A stretch of DNA of 64,000 nucleotides from Parasalinivibrio latis (GCF_036825535.1 NZ_CP098813.1:310001-374000); one strand, 5' to 3'. Numbered from the stretch's first letter, positions 1 to 9,248 are shown. Program-made: numbers and translations. Notes: generated by a model from the letters alone, not told the origin.

Positions 1-1602
1 GCAGATGTTGTTGCGGGATTCAATACAATGTACGCTGGGATATCAGCTGGTACCTGGTTCTCTCATGAGACATCCGGCGGACCGCGTAACCCGTACGATT
101 TAGCAAAAGTACTTTACGAAACCACACTCACTCCCAATGGCACTTATCTTTTGAATCTTCCTATTGTTCAAGAAGGTACAATGCCAGAATTTATTCGCGA
201 GCACTTGGCAAATGTCAATGAAATCAGGGATGAACTGATTTACACAAATCAGAAACTTCCTGGAACAAATCTCGCGTTTGGTAAAAACACGTCCCAAAGT
301 TCAACGCTTGGTTCTCTCGATAGTACAAAAGCTGTAGATGGTGATTTTTCTGGTGAAAACAGCTATCTCATAAATGGTGAATACGTTGACAAAGGCTCCC
401 TTCAACACACCCAGTCTGAAAACCAACCTTGGTGGGCTGTTGATTTGGGGAACTCCTTACATGTAGATGAAATACGTGTCTGGAACCGCACTGACTGCTG
501 TGAAAGCCGTTTGGATAAGCTAGCTGTTCACTGGAGTGACTCACCTATCGACTATTCTCTTTGGGATGCTTCAGGAAACTTGCAGGTTTTTGAAAATGTT
601 GCGGTATTGGATAAAAGCGAATCTGGGCGGGTATTTTCATCACGGGTGAACAGTGAGGCGCGTTACGTGAAAGTGCAAAAGGCTGACCACGGAATTTTAA
701 ATACTGCAGAAATTGAGGTACTCCAGTATTCCCGGAATATCGCGGCAGACGGCACAGCTACTCAAAGCTCCACCAGTCACAATGGCATTGCGAGTCGGGC
801 AATTGACAACAATGTTGACGGCAATTTCCACAACGGTTCTGTTACCCACACATATAGCGAACTCAATCCTTGGTGGGAAGTTGATTTGGGTGCACAGAAA
901 ACATTTACCAACATTAAACTGCTGAACCGCACCGATTGTTGTTTCCGCAGACTTCAGGATGCTTATGTGTTCGTTTCAGATTCCCCAATGCAAGGGAAAT
1001 CACTGGAACAGTTGAAAAATGACGCCAACGTTAAACAATTCAGCCGTGATGCAATCGGCCAGATGTGGAACATTTCGTCAGTTATGAATGGCCAGTATAT
1101 ACGTGTGCAACTTGAGGGGCAGGGAATTCTCTCTCTGGCTGAAGTAGTCGTTCTTGAAGCACCTGACGCGGCTGGTAGTTTGGCATTAAATCAGACCACC
1201 TCTCAAAGCTCTACCTTTGCTGGGGGAACTTCTTCCAGAGCTGTTGATGGGAACATAGCCAGCAGATGGGAGTTAGGTTCCATCACTCATACAGACAGTG
1301 AAAATGAACCTTGGTGGGCAGTGGATCTTGGCAGCAACAATACCATTAACAAGGTTACACTTTTCTCCCGCACCGATTGTTGTACAACCAGGACAAATGA
1401 CCTTTACATCATGCTGTTTGATTCTGCTCCTGATACAAATGCGACATTGAAACAGAATATTGAAACAGCCAAACATGTCGTAAAAGTTAATGTTGTCAGT
1501 GATATAAGTGAAGTTAAGGTGCCGGGTATAAGTGCAAGTCATCTCCTTCTTAGGAAAGAGAACAAAGGTATACTGAGCTTTGCGGAAGTTATTGTTGAAT
1601 AG
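1..1602 (+). CDS. Secreted protein with three F-type lectin domains (5' end outside window)
   Basis: The reading frame is open to the left edge, so the gene is partial. Three tandem domains of about 150 residues each carry the F-type lectin (fucolectin) signature H-x26-R-x-D-x4-R/K; each repeat has a His 27 residues before an RTDCC motif and an Arg four residues after the Asp. In the family these residues bind terminal L-fucose and the vicinal Cys pair packs on the sugar. The roughly 90 residues before the first lectin domain (W, then NGTYLLNLP, then a Gly-Thr-x-Pro turn) have the pattern seen at the end of a GH29 alpha-L-fucosidase barrel, but this is weak. Likely role: binding or processing of fucosylated glycans outside the cell. 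A terminator follows the stop. Confidence 0.8.
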   Translation, partial: ADVVAGFNTMYAGISAGTWFSHETSGGPRNPYDLAKVLYETTLTPNGTYLLNLPIVQEGTMPEFIREHLANVNEIRDELIYTNQKLPGTNLAFGKNTSQSSTLGSLDSTKAVDGDFSGENSYLINGEYVDKGSLQHTQSENQPWWAVDLGNSLHVDEIRVWNRTDCCESRLDKLAVHWSDSPIDYSLWDASGNLQVFENVAVLDKSESGRVFSSRVNSEARYVKVQKADHGILNTAEIEVLQYSRNIAADGTATQSSTSHNGIASRAIDNNVDGNFHNGSVTHTYSELNPWWEVDLGAQKTFTNIKLLNRTDCCFRRLQDAYVFVSDSPMQGKSLEQLKNDANVKQFSRDAIGQMWNISSVMNGQYIRVQLEGQGILSLAEVVVLEAPDAAGSLALNQTTSQSSTFAGGTSSRAVDGNIASRWELGSITHTDSENEPWWAVDLGSNNTINKVTLFSRTDCCTTRTNDLYIMLFDSAPDTNATLKQNIETAKHVVKVNVVSDISEVKVPGISASHLLLRKENKGILSFAEVIVE

Positions 1603-1645
1603 CAGTCACTAAAGTTTTTCGTAAAGCACTTTAAAGTGAAGTCGA

Positions 1646-1673
1646 GCCGGTGAATACGTTTCACCGGCTTTTT
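1646..1673 (+). terminator. Rho-independent terminator of the lectin gene
   Basis: GCCGGTGAA and TTCACCGGC form a 9-bp stem with a 5-base loop, followed by five T. It lies about 45 bases after the lectin stop codon. Confidence 0.85.
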
Positions 1674-1839
1674 CATTCCTATGCCCCGCCCTCCAAATCT
1701 GTCTATATGTACGCCAACATCCCAAGCGGTGAGATTGAAAAACAAAATCTCACAATTACTTTCCCATTAATCGGGAATGATAATTGCGTCGCATTGCCTA
1801 ACACTGTTTACTATTTGTATGACTTTATAGGTGGTAACC

Positions 1840-2586
1840 ATGTTCGATCCCAAGCAAAGCGGCGCTACCGAACGCCTGATGATGGTCATGATGCAGATCG
1901 CCATCTCCCCATCGCCAATATCCGTACAACAACTTAGCGATCAACTTCAGATTCCTAAAAGCAGCCTTTACCGCCACCTGGCCCTGCTGCGCGAATGGAA
2001 CCTGATCATGATGGACCCGGACTACCACCGTTACACCATCGGCCCGGCGGCGCTGGCGTTGCAGCATAATTTTTCGACGCTTTCCCACCTATCCGGAAAC
2101 GTGGAAAGAACCCTGGTGCGGTTGCAACAACAAACCGGAGAAATGGCTGCTTACATGGTCCCGATGGGCTTCCAGGCAATGTGTGTAGACAGCATTGAAA
2201 GCCTGAATGCCCTGCGATGCAGCTTTGAAAAGGGAAAGAGTCAGCCATTGATTCGCGGCGCATCATCCAAGGTGATGCTGGCACATATGGAAATAGCTGA
2301 TGTCAATGCTGTTCTTGACCACTTTCTGGTTACAGACATTGCCGAGCGGGATCGTTGGCACAACAACCTTGAAGCGATTCGCACTCAGGGGTTTGCCATC
2401 AGTAACTCTGAATTTGATTCCGGTGTCTCTGGCGTCAGTGCGCCGGTACTTCACCACGGGAAACTCGTTGGTGCGGTCAGTATCATGGCACCGGAAGAGC
2501 GGGTCAGCCGCAACCGTAAGTTGATTGTTGACAGTGTTCTGGGCGCCGCTGTTGCCATTGCCCATCCTTGGCGGCACAGCAGGTAA
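1840..2586 (+). CDS. IclR-family transcriptional regulator
   Basis: A 248-residue protein with an N-terminal winged helix (about residues 10-70, helix-turn-helix around 'ISVQQLSDQLQIPKSSLYRH') and a C-terminal IclR effector domain ending in the typical 'SGVSAPVLHHGKLVGAVSIM' segment. The ATG at 1840 is preferred over the GTG at 1831 because AGGTGG (1829-1834) then sits 5 bases upstream. The next gene, an arginase-family enzyme, starts 22 bases after the stop, so the two are probably cotranscribed and the regulator likely responds to a metabolite of that enzyme. The true ligand is unknown. Confidence 0.88.
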   Translation: MFDPKQSGATERLMMVMMQIAISPSPISVQQLSDQLQIPKSSLYRHLALLREWNLIMMDPDYHRYTIGPAALALQHNFSTLSHLSGNVERTLVRLQQQTGEMAAYMVPMGFQAMCVDSIESLNALRCSFEKGKSQPLIRGASSKVMLAHMEIADVNAVLDHFLVTDIAERDRWHNNLEAIRTQGFAISNSEFDSGVSGVSAPVLHHGKLVGAVSIMAPEERVSRNRKLIVDSVLGAAVAIAHPWRHSR

Positions 2587-2608
2587 CCAATAATTAAGGA
2601 GAGCAGCG

Positions 2609-3598
2609 ATGTTATTCGACCCGATATTGAAACTGTTCCAACGCCGTCAGGCGAAGCCCGGTCGTCAGCATGCTGCGGGTTATTCTCTTTCACCTCTGAA
2701 AGACGGCGGTGAAGCCGGGCTGGTATTGGTTGGTGCCGCAACTGACCTGAGTGAACCCGATCCAAAGAGCGCAGAAGGTGCCCGTCTTGGTCCTCAGGCC
2801 ATTCTCGAAACAATGAAACCCATATCACGCTGGCCAATACCGGTTTATAGCACCCCTACCCTGTCTGATTACGATACCAGCGTAGAGGATGTACTTTCCC
2901 GACAGTACCAGCGACTGCGCGAGCTTTTCCAAACTCGCCATTTGCCGGTTGTGCTGGGAGGCGGCCATGAAGTGGCATTGTCCAGTTACAAAGCACTGTC
3001 TGACCATGCGGCCGAGGAGTGCGGGGAAACCCGGATTCCAAAGATCGGCGTCATCAACATGGACGCTCACTTTGAGCTGCGCACCACCCTGGCTATCCGT
3101 TCAGGGGCTGCATTCCATTTTGCCGCCAACCATGCCAAGGAGAATGGCAGGCCGTTTCAGTATATGGTGCTGGGTATAGACGAAAAAGCGAACCCTGCTT
3201 CTGTCCTGGAACGTGCCCGGAGTTTAAATGCCAAATGGGTGACGGCGAAAGACATGAGCAAAGGCCATAAAAAGCCACTGATTGCCCTGCTTGACGACTT
3301 TCTGGCAGATGTCGACTACCTGCATCTCTCTATCGATCTGGATGTTTTTTCCAGCGCACTCGCACCGGGTGTTGCAATGCCTCAGTCACAGGGAATCAGT
3401 TATTCCATGGCAACACTGGTCATTGACCACCTGCTGGCAAGCGGAAAAGTACGGGTTATTGATATCGCAGAACTGGTGCCAGATTTTGACTGGGACAACC
3501 AGACAGCAAATCTGGCAGTAAAACTGCTCCGTCACATTGCACGCAAACAGGCAGACACTGAAAAGACAGCAAATAAAACAGCCCAAGCTACATTCTGA
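2609..3598 (+). CDS. Arginase/ureohydrolase-family enzyme, formimidoylglutamase (HutG)-like
   Basis: A 329-residue cytoplasmic enzyme of the binuclear Mn ureohydrolase fold. The metal motifs are GGGHE (His120), DAHFE (Asp152, His154) and SIDLD (Asp243, Asp245). GGGHE and the 'SIDLDVF..ALAPGVAMP' stretch are typical of HutG, which splits N-formimidoyl-glutamate into glutamate and formamide. The last Asp of the usual DAHxD motif is Glu156 here. No other hut gene is nearby, and the partner is an IclR rather than a HutC regulator, so a related amidine substrate is possible. Start by AAGGAG upstream of 2609; a strong terminator follows. Confidence 0.75.
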   Translation: MLFDPILKLFQRRQAKPGRQHAAGYSLSPLKDGGEAGLVLVGAATDLSEPDPKSAEGARLGPQAILETMKPISRWPIPVYSTPTLSDYDTSVEDVLSRQYQRLRELFQTRHLPVVLGGGHEVALSSYKALSDHAAEECGETRIPKIGVINMDAHFELRTTLAIRSGAAFHFAANHAKENGRPFQYMVLGIDEKANPASVLERARSLNAKWVTAKDMSKGHKKPLIALLDDFLADVDYLHLSIDLDVFSSALAPGVAMPQSQGISYSMATLVIDHLLASGKVRVIDIAELVPDFDWDNQTANLAVKLLRHIARKQADTEKTANKTAQATF

Positions 3599-3647
3599 CA
3601 GAACCCTTGTTGTCATGCTTTATTAAGCATGATGCCTTAACCTTTTT

Positions 3648-3673
3648 GCCCGGTGCCTGAGCCGGGCTTTTTT
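3648..3673 (+). terminator. Terminator of the IclR-HutG operon
   Basis: GCCCGG / CCGGGC stem with an 8-base loop followed by six T, about 50 bases after the stop at 3598. Confidence 0.85.
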
Positions 3674-3783
3674 CTGCCCCAGATTCTCACTACCATTGTT
3701 AAACCGATCGGATCATTTCAACCAGTCAGAATGGTCAAGGAATGAGTCTGATTGGTATTAAACCACACCTTGGGGACGCACGC

Positions 3784-4206
3784 ATGAACCAGCAAATCGC
3801 GCATATCGCCATCGTTGTCAGGGATTACGATGAAGCAATTGATTTCTACGTGAACAAACTGAGCTTTACGCTCGTTGAAGATACTTACCAACCAGAGCAA
3901 GACAAACGTTGGGTAGTGGTTTCCCCACCCGGTTCAGGAGGGACAACGTTGCTTCTCGCAAAAGCATCCAAACCTGAACAACAGCCCTTTATCGGTAATC
4001 AGGCCGGAGGCCGGGTATTTATTTTCCTGAGTACGGACAATTTCTGGCGGGACTACAACCGGTTGGTAGAAATCGGTATTCACTTTGTGCGGGAACCCAA
4101 AGAGGCAGAGTACGGTACCGTCGCCGTGTTCGAAGACTTGTATGGAAACCTATGGGATTTGGTGGAATTTGCCTCAGGTCACCCGATGGCGACCCAGACT
4201 GTATAA
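3784..4206 (+). CDS. VOC-family (glyoxalase/bleomycin resistance-like) protein
   Basis: About 140 residues with the vicinal-oxygen-chelate pattern: an N-terminal 'HIAIVVRDYDEAIDFYVNKL' and a C-terminal 'VFEDLYGNLWDLVEF', giving the His and Glu metal ligands expected from the fold. Members include glyoxalases, dioxygenases and small-molecule binding proteins, so the substrate cannot be told. I chose the ATG at 3784 because the conserved first strand begins there; an in-frame ATG at 3742 would add 14 unconserved residues. It converges on the ABC1-kinase gene, with only two bases between the stop codons. Confidence 0.8.
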   Translation: MNQQIAHIAIVVRDYDEAIDFYVNKLSFTLVEDTYQPEQDKRWVVVSPPGSGGTTLLLAKASKPEQQPFIGNQAGGRVFIFLSTDNFWRDYNRLVEIGIHFVREPKEAEYGTVAVFEDLYGNLWDLVEFASGHPMATQTV

Positions 4207-4208
4207 TT

Positions 4209-5531
4209 TCAGGGTTCTACACTATAAGGATCAAACAGCTCCCTCACATTTATGCTGGCACCAAGCCGGGCGGCGAGCAGGTACATACCACCTATTTTCC
4301 GGTGCAGGAACAGGGCATCTGCTGGCGGGCTGTGCCAGTAGTTCTGTTCCATGCTAAGGGCTGTACCGGCTTCACTGATGCGAGCGGCTAGGTTTGATGA
4401 TCCAAAATCGTAGGCTTTGTCTTCGAACAGCGGCTCACAGGCGATCATGACGATATCGACTACCGCCTCTTTCTGTTCCGGCAAAATGGTTTCACTGAAA
4501 AAGCCGATTTGGGACAAGGCATCGGCAATCGCTTCTCTGTCTTGGATTGTTGCTGCGGAAAACAGCTTTCGGTATCCATCACTGACTGCTTCGGAATAAT
4601 GTCGGGCAGCGCCAAAGTCCAGCAGAACGAGCTGTCCGGTATTGTTGTTAAAAAGGTAGTTGGCAAAATTCGGGTCGGTCTGTACCAGCCTGAACGAAAA
4701 GATTTCCTTGAAAAACAGACGCAGCAGCGCATGCATTACCCGGTCACGAACCTGCTGGGAAGCATCAACTAAGGATTCAATCGGCTCACCTTCCAAGTAG
4801 GTCATAGCAAGAACACCGGGCGACGTGATTTCATGGTAGACATCCGGCAGGACAAAGTCACTGTCCCCGGACAGGTGCTCACGGTAGGTATCCAATTGCC
4901 GGGCTTCGAGCTGGTAATCCGATTCAGCGTGAAGCTGTTTTTTAGCTTCATCCAGCAGCGAGTGGTAGTCCACCCCCGCCGGGATTAACCCAGTCACACC
5001 GAGTAAGGTCATCACATTGTTGACGTCACTGTCTATGCTGTCTCGGATACCGGGATACTGCACTTTTACTGCAAGCCGGGTACCGTCATCCGCATGGGCG
5101 GAGTGAACCTGACCTATTGAGGCAGCCGCTATGGGTTTGAAAGTAAACTCGATGAAGTTTTGTTTCCAACCGGAACCGAGTTCTTTTTCAAGCACCGAAG
5201 AAAGTTGTGAAGGGGGCATTGCCGTACCGTTGGCGCGCAAACGGGAAAGCACATCTGTCAATTCAGCCGGAAGCAAATCACCGGCATCCATGCTCAGGAG
5301 CTGGCCGACCTTCATCGCGGCTCCACGGAGTTGCGCAAGTTGGTCAGCAACTCGCATGGCATTGCCGGGGGTCAACAGCAAATCTCTGGCTTTGGGTCTT
5401 TTTCCCTGGGCCAGTTGCTTTGCGCCTTCCACCGCCATATTAGTTGCAACCCGCGTTGCAAGGCTGCCCAGTTTCCCCATCCGGGTAAACCGGCCGCTTG
5501 GTACCGCTGAATCCCGCGTATCTTCACTCAT
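4209..5531 (-). CDS. ABC1/UbiB (ADCK)-family atypical kinase
   Basis: A 440-residue member of the ABC1 kinase family, which includes UbiB and COQ8 of ubiquinone biogenesis. Visible hallmarks are the KxGQ region ('AMKVGQLLSMDAGDLLP'), the Ala-rich AAASIGQVH loop that replaces the usual glycine-rich loop, an invariant 'AVKVQYPG' lysine, the catalytic 'TDPNFANYLF' loop and 'LLDFGAARH' as the DFG motif. It lacks the C-terminal membrane helices of true UbiB, so it is a soluble paralogue, perhaps acting on lipids or quinones. The start at 5531 has AAGGA about 11 bases upstream. A permuted NlpC/P60 hydrolase gene lies directly upstream on the same strand. Confidence 0.88.
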   Translation of the reverse strand: MSEDTRDSAVPSGRFTRMGKLGSLATRVATNMAVEGAKQLAQGKRPKARDLLLTPGNAMRVADQLAQLRGAAMKVGQLLSMDAGDLLPAELTDVLSRLRANGTAMPPSQLSSVLEKELGSGWKQNFIEFTFKPIAAASIGQVHSAHADDGTRLAVKVQYPGIRDSIDSDVNNVMTLLGVTGLIPAGVDYHSLLDEAKKQLHAESDYQLEARQLDTYREHLSGDSDFVLPDVYHEITSPGVLAMTYLEGEPIESLVDASQQVRDRVMHALLRLFFKEIFSFRLVQTDPNFANYLFNNNTGQLVLLDFGAARHYSEAVSDGYRKLFSAATIQDREAIADALSQIGFFSETILPEQKEAVVDIVMIACEPLFEDKAYDFGSSNLAARISEAGTALSMEQNYWHSPPADALFLHRKIGGMYLLAARLGASINVRELFDPYSVEP

Positions 5532-5588
5532 GGATAGCGTTTCCTTTTTTCCCGTTTTCTTCCACTACGAAAAATTTCACATGGAAGT

Positions 5589-6254
5589 TCAGGCAGTTCT
5601 GGATTCCAGATTCCGATTTACCGCGACAGAGTTGAAATGACGAATCTGCCGTGAGTCATCACCTTTCAGCTGGAAGTACGTCGGCTCAAAAATATCCCAC
5701 CGGCAAAGTTCTATAGGTGTCACTTCTGAGCTGTTAATATCCCGCACAACATTGGCATTTTCCAGCCCCGCGGCGACCAGTTCAGAGCAGAACAGGCGGC
5801 TTAATTCTTCCTTCGCAAAACCGGGACCTCCGATAGCGTCAAGGCCATCAATCGCTGATGCCAGTGCCTGGGAATAATCATAAGGCTTGTGATTCTGTCG
5901 GAACATAAAGTTGAAAAATGCGCTTTGGTCAAAATGATCCCGACGGACATCTTCTCTTAGCGGCAACCACCAAACCTCACCATCATAATCCCGTAACCGT
6001 TCACTGAAACGCGATAGTGTCACTCCAGCAAATTCATCCATAATGGTCGATTCCATGACCTGGTTGAAGAAACGTCCGCTGGTCTCATCCAGCATCTGAG
6101 TTTGCATAACGATACCGACATGGGAAACATCTGACCGGGTTGTGAACTTAATCAGCTTGGAAAAGGCACTTTGCCCGCCAAATGCGACAACATCACCCGG
6201 TTTCATCCTTTGTCTTGCATCTTGATAACTGATTGTCTTACAGGTCATCGTCAT
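5589..6254 (-). CDS. Permuted papain-like hydrolase (YiiX/NlpC-P60 type)
   Basis: A 221-residue protein of the circularly permuted NlpC/P60 (YiiX/YebB-like) type. The catalytic His lies early in 'SDVSHVGIV' and the catalytic Cys late in 'LSRLFCSELVAAGL', the reverse of the classical order. The opening 'MKPGDVVAFGG' is the usual first strand. Family members act as amidases or thioesterases on peptides or lipids. No signal peptide is seen, so it is probably cytoplasmic or recruited to membranes. AAGGGG lies a few bases before the ATG at 6254; an in-frame ATG two codons later is also possible. It is co-oriented with the ABC1 kinase 57 bases downstream. Confidence 0.8.
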   Translation of the reverse strand: MTMTCKTISYQDARQRMKPGDVVAFGGQSAFSKLIKFTTRSDVSHVGIVMQTQMLDETSGRFFNQVMESTIMDEFAGVTLSRFSERLRDYDGEVWWLPLREDVRRDHFDQSAFFNFMFRQNHKPYDYSQALASAIDGLDAIGGPGFAKEELSRLFCSELVAAGLENANVVRDINSSEVTPIELCRWDIFEPTYFQLKGDDSRQIRHFNSVAVNRNLESRTA

Positions 6255-6320
6255 TCCCCTTCGTTTGCATATGTATGAAAGGTTAGACGACCCAAAACTA
6301 ACTGGAACGGTTTCTCGCTA

Positions 6321-6347
6321 ATAAAAACGCCCTGTTGTGACAGGGCG
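6321..6347 (-). terminator. Terminator of the PhoD-like gene
   Basis: CGCCCTG / CAGGGCG stem (6328-6334 with 6341-6347), 6-base loop, followed on the minus strand by TTTTTAT. It lies about 30 bases past the stop at 6376. Confidence 0.8.
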
Positions 6348-6375
6348 CATAATAAAGAAACACACCATAAACAAC

Positions 6376-8046
6376 TTATGGGATATCAAGTGCTTGCCCA
6401 TCCGAAGAAGAAAGCTGTATGGATTGCGTCGTGTAGGTTTGAGATTTTACGGTGTCCACCAGCGTCCACTCAGCCTGGACCTTTTCCCGGGTCAGAGTAA
6501 GACGCATCAATCCTCTCTGAGAGATATCAGCCCACTGGAGCTCATCAATCATCGCTATCAGCGATCCTCTCAGTTGTTCAACTTGTTCTGCCGGTAACGG
6601 TAGGTAAGTTTCTATCCCTGGCGAAGAAACAGAACTGGTGGCAAATTCGATACCAACCGGCGTCCCTGACATATCGGCAAGCTGACTGCACCATGCATTG
6701 TGAGTATCACCAGCCAGGCTTACCACTCTCTGTTTTCCAAGAGCCTTGCAGGTAGCGTACAACCACTCCCTGTCTGCCATATACCCGTCCCAGGCATCAA
6801 GGTTATAAGGTAGTTTTAACTGGTTCTGTGGTGATCCCGGATTAACCAGAGCATCCTGGATGGCGAGCTGCATATTCTGAAGAGCAGCCGGAAGTTGTTC
6901 AGGAGTTGCATTCAACACGCCAAACAGTGCAAGTAGTACCGGAGCAGGAAGCTGCATTTTTGCCATCAGGATCTGCTGGCCAAACACCTGCCATTGCGCC
7001 GGGCTGTTTGCAAGAGACCCGGACAGCCAGTTTTTCTGCGCTTCACCCAGCAACTGCCGGGTAGGTGATGCAGCCTGGGCCAACAAAGCACCAAGTTGAG
7101 CGGGATCTGAAGGGTTGATATTTGCATAGTCCAGTGGCTCATCCCTTGCTGTTACCCGTGTATCCAGCATATAGATAGAGGCCAGATCACCAAAGGCCAC
7201 TTCGCGGTAGATATTTGATGCGTTTTCCGGATTTTCGCGTACCGGTAACCATTCAAGCCATGCCATTAATGCAGCAGCACGTCTTTCTGAAAACTCCCCT
7301 TCATCCGGTTGGTGGTTTTCCGCCCCTTCTCGCCATGCATCATTGGCTATTTCATGATCATCCCATACCGCAATCATAGGCATGCTTGCATGCAGGGCTT
7401 TCAGATCAGGATCCGTCCGGTATTGCGCATACCTTTTCCGGTAGTCGTCAAGAGTGATGCACTCCGTACCCTTGCTGGGGAGCCTGCCCAGAGCCTCAGC
7501 ATCTTCCGTAGCATAGCCGCCGTTGCCGTATTCATATATATAATCACCAAGATGGAGACAGGCATCAAAAGGCCTTTGTTGATGCTGGCTGACAATTTCA
7601 CGGTAGACGTTGAAATAGCCTGCCGGATAATTTGAGCAGGAGACAACGGCAAGGGAAACCTCATTCAAGTTCCGACTGCGGACAGTACGTGTCTCTCCCA
7701 CTTGGGAAACAACATTATTGGCAATGAACCTGAAGTAATATTTTTTACCAGGACGAAGGCCTCCTACATCCACTTTAACCGTAAAGTCACGAGAGCTGTC
7801 TGTTTGGACTATTCCCTTCGCTGCAACCCCGCGGAATCTCCGATTGCGGGAAACCTCCCAGCGCACCGGCATATACGGAGCATCCGTTGTTACGCGGCTC
7901 CATATAATGACACTGGTTTCGGTCGGATCCCCGCTGGCAACACCATGGTCGAATTTCACCGGGAACCAAAAACAGCCAGAAAGAGAAGCAGCCACCGGCG
8001 CAGACGCCATGGCTTTGATAAGCGTTCTTCTTGTTAGTTTGCTCAT
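6376..8046 (-). CDS. PhoD-like alkaline phosphatase/phosphodiesterase, Tat lipoprotein
   Basis: A 556-residue PhoD-family metallophosphatase. The N-terminus has a twin-arginine motif (LTRRTLIKA) and a lipobox (LSGC), so the protein is probably exported folded by Tat and lipid-anchored. An N-terminal Fn3-like PhoD domain ('FDHGVASGDPTETSVIIWSRVT') precedes the metal site motifs 'HLGDYIYEYG', 'VWDDHEIANDAW' and 'SLAGDTHNAW'. The ATG at 8046 has GGAAG upstream and starts the Tat signal; the frame is open for 38 further codons to 8160, but these would bury the signal. Family role: release of phosphate from phosphodiesters under phosphate limitation. Confidence 0.88.
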   Translation of the reverse strand: MSKLTRRTLIKAMASAPVAASLSGCFWFPVKFDHGVASGDPTETSVIIWSRVTTDAPYMPVRWEVSRNRRFRGVAAKGIVQTDSSRDFTVKVDVGGLRPGKKYYFRFIANNVVSQVGETRTVRSRNLNEVSLAVVSCSNYPAGYFNVYREIVSQHQQRPFDACLHLGDYIYEYGNGGYATEDAEALGRLPSKGTECITLDDYRKRYAQYRTDPDLKALHASMPMIAVWDDHEIANDAWREGAENHQPDEGEFSERRAAALMAWLEWLPVRENPENASNIYREVAFGDLASIYMLDTRVTARDEPLDYANINPSDPAQLGALLAQAASPTRQLLGEAQKNWLSGSLANSPAQWQVFGQQILMAKMQLPAPVLLALFGVLNATPEQLPAALQNMQLAIQDALVNPGSPQNQLKLPYNLDAWDGYMADREWLYATCKALGKQRVVSLAGDTHNAWCSQLADMSGTPVGIEFATSSVSSPGIETYLPLPAEQVEQLRGSLIAMIDELQWADISQRGLMRLTLTREKVQAEWTLVDTVKSQTYTTQSIQLSSSDGQALDIP

Positions 8047-8201
8047 AGATACTTCCGTCAATCCTTTGAGTGGTCGGATGTGTAGGGTAACTTGCACTGG
8101 CAGCCAGAAAGTGTTCAAAAGAAGAGATTGAGAAAAAACCAGTGCGCTTTCATGTCTCATAAATGAGGCAAAACAGAAAGGATTGAATTTAGAATAGCCT
8201 A

Positions 8202-9119
8202 TCAGGGAACTTCTGCTTCCTCTTCCTCTTCCTCGATCCAGGGAAGGTGCTCAGAAAAACGTTCACTTAGGAAGTCTACAAACAGACGTACTTTAGCTGA
8301 CAGGTGACGGTTATAAGGGTAAACAGCCCATACTCCGGAATCCGGACTGCGAAACTCATCCAACACTGTCACCAATTCACCACGCCGTATTTTATCGACA
8401 ACATAATAGTCGGGAAGCTGCGCAAGACCTAAGCCCCTCAGCGCCGCATCAAGGATTGCTGTGCCACTGTTTCCATGCCAGCGTCCTTTGACTTTCATTT
8501 GGGTCAGTAAGCCGTCTTTCTGGAAACTCCATGTATCAAGAGTACCAATAAGACAATCATGATGTTGAATATCATCAAGGGAAGCAGGTGTACCAAATTC
8601 TTTTAAATATTCACCAGAAGCAACAACATATAATTGCCGGGGAGCCAAGCGTCGAGCCATTAGAGTAGAATCTTTTAAAATACCGGTTCGAATTGCCAGG
8701 TCATAACCATCATGAATCATATCCATGACTTGATTAGAAAAATGGAATTCAACACTGAGTTTCGGATGGTTTCGTATAAATTCGTTGGCAAGAGGAGCAA
8801 TATATTTCTCACCAAATACCGCAGGGGCAGTTATTTTTAATAAGCCCTGTGGTTGTGTTTGTAATTGCGTAACAATAGCTTCGGCGTCAGAGAAACCATC
8901 TAACAACTGGTTACAATGGTCAAAATAAACTTTTCCCATTTCAGTTAGTGTGACCTGACGGGTCGTGCGATAAAGCAAACGCGTACTCAAACGATGTTCT
9001 AACGCGTCAATCTGACGACTTACATGTGAAGTCGACACACCCAGCTTTCTCGCTGCCGCGGTGAAGCTACCACAGTTGACTACTTCGACAAACTCTTCAA
9101 CGCCACTCCAGCGATTCAT
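8202..9119 (-). CDS. LysR-family transcriptional regulator
   Basis: A 305-residue LysR regulator with an N-terminal winged helix ('SFTAAARKLGVSTSHVSRQIDALEHRLSTRLLYRT', about residues 18-55) and a periplasmic-binding-like effector domain. The last residues are an unusual Glu-rich tail (EEEEEEAEVP). It is divergent from the quinoprotein relay genes that begin at 9268, with 148 bases between, the usual arrangement for a LysR regulator and its target. It may therefore control the XoxF methanol-oxidation locus; this is inference from position only. The gene and its upstream region are more AT-rich than the flanks. Confidence 0.9.
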   Translation of the reverse strand: MNRWSGVEEFVEVVNCGSFTAAARKLGVSTSHVSRQIDALEHRLSTRLLYRTTRQVTLTEMGKVYFDHCNQLLDGFSDAEAIVTQLQTQPQGLLKITAPAVFGEKYIAPLANEFIRNHPKLSVEFHFSNQVMDMIHDGYDLAIRTGILKDSTLMARRLAPRQLYVVASGEYLKEFGTPASLDDIQHHDCLIGTLDTWSFQKDGLLTQMKVKGRWHGNSGTAILDAALRGLGLAQLPDYYVVDKIRRGELVTVLDEFRSPDSGVWAVYPYNRHLSAKVRLFVDFLSERFSEHLPWIEEEEEEAEVP

Positions 9120-9228
9120 TTTTGCACCTCAGAAATGAACTTTAGCAATTAATGCACAAATATATTCGGCCTGTTTCCGGTCTCCTTGTTATCATAAGGT
9201 TAATAGCGGTTCCTAAATCTTTCTAATA

Positions 9229-9248
9229 GTTCCTACTAAGGTAGGAGC
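9229..9248. promoter_or_regulatory. Inverted repeat, candidate LysR operator
   Basis: TCCTAC-taag-GTAGGA (9231-9246) is a perfect dyad, extended by flanking G/C and T/G pairs. GTTCCTA also occurs at 9209-9215 and again at 9229-9235, 20 bases apart (two helical turns). It lies in the LysR-divergent spacer just upstream of the start at 9268. Confidence 0.5.

Noticed and set aside
5131..5640. 169-codon plus-strand frame
   Set aside because: Antisense to the ABC1 kinase gene with no protein-like features.
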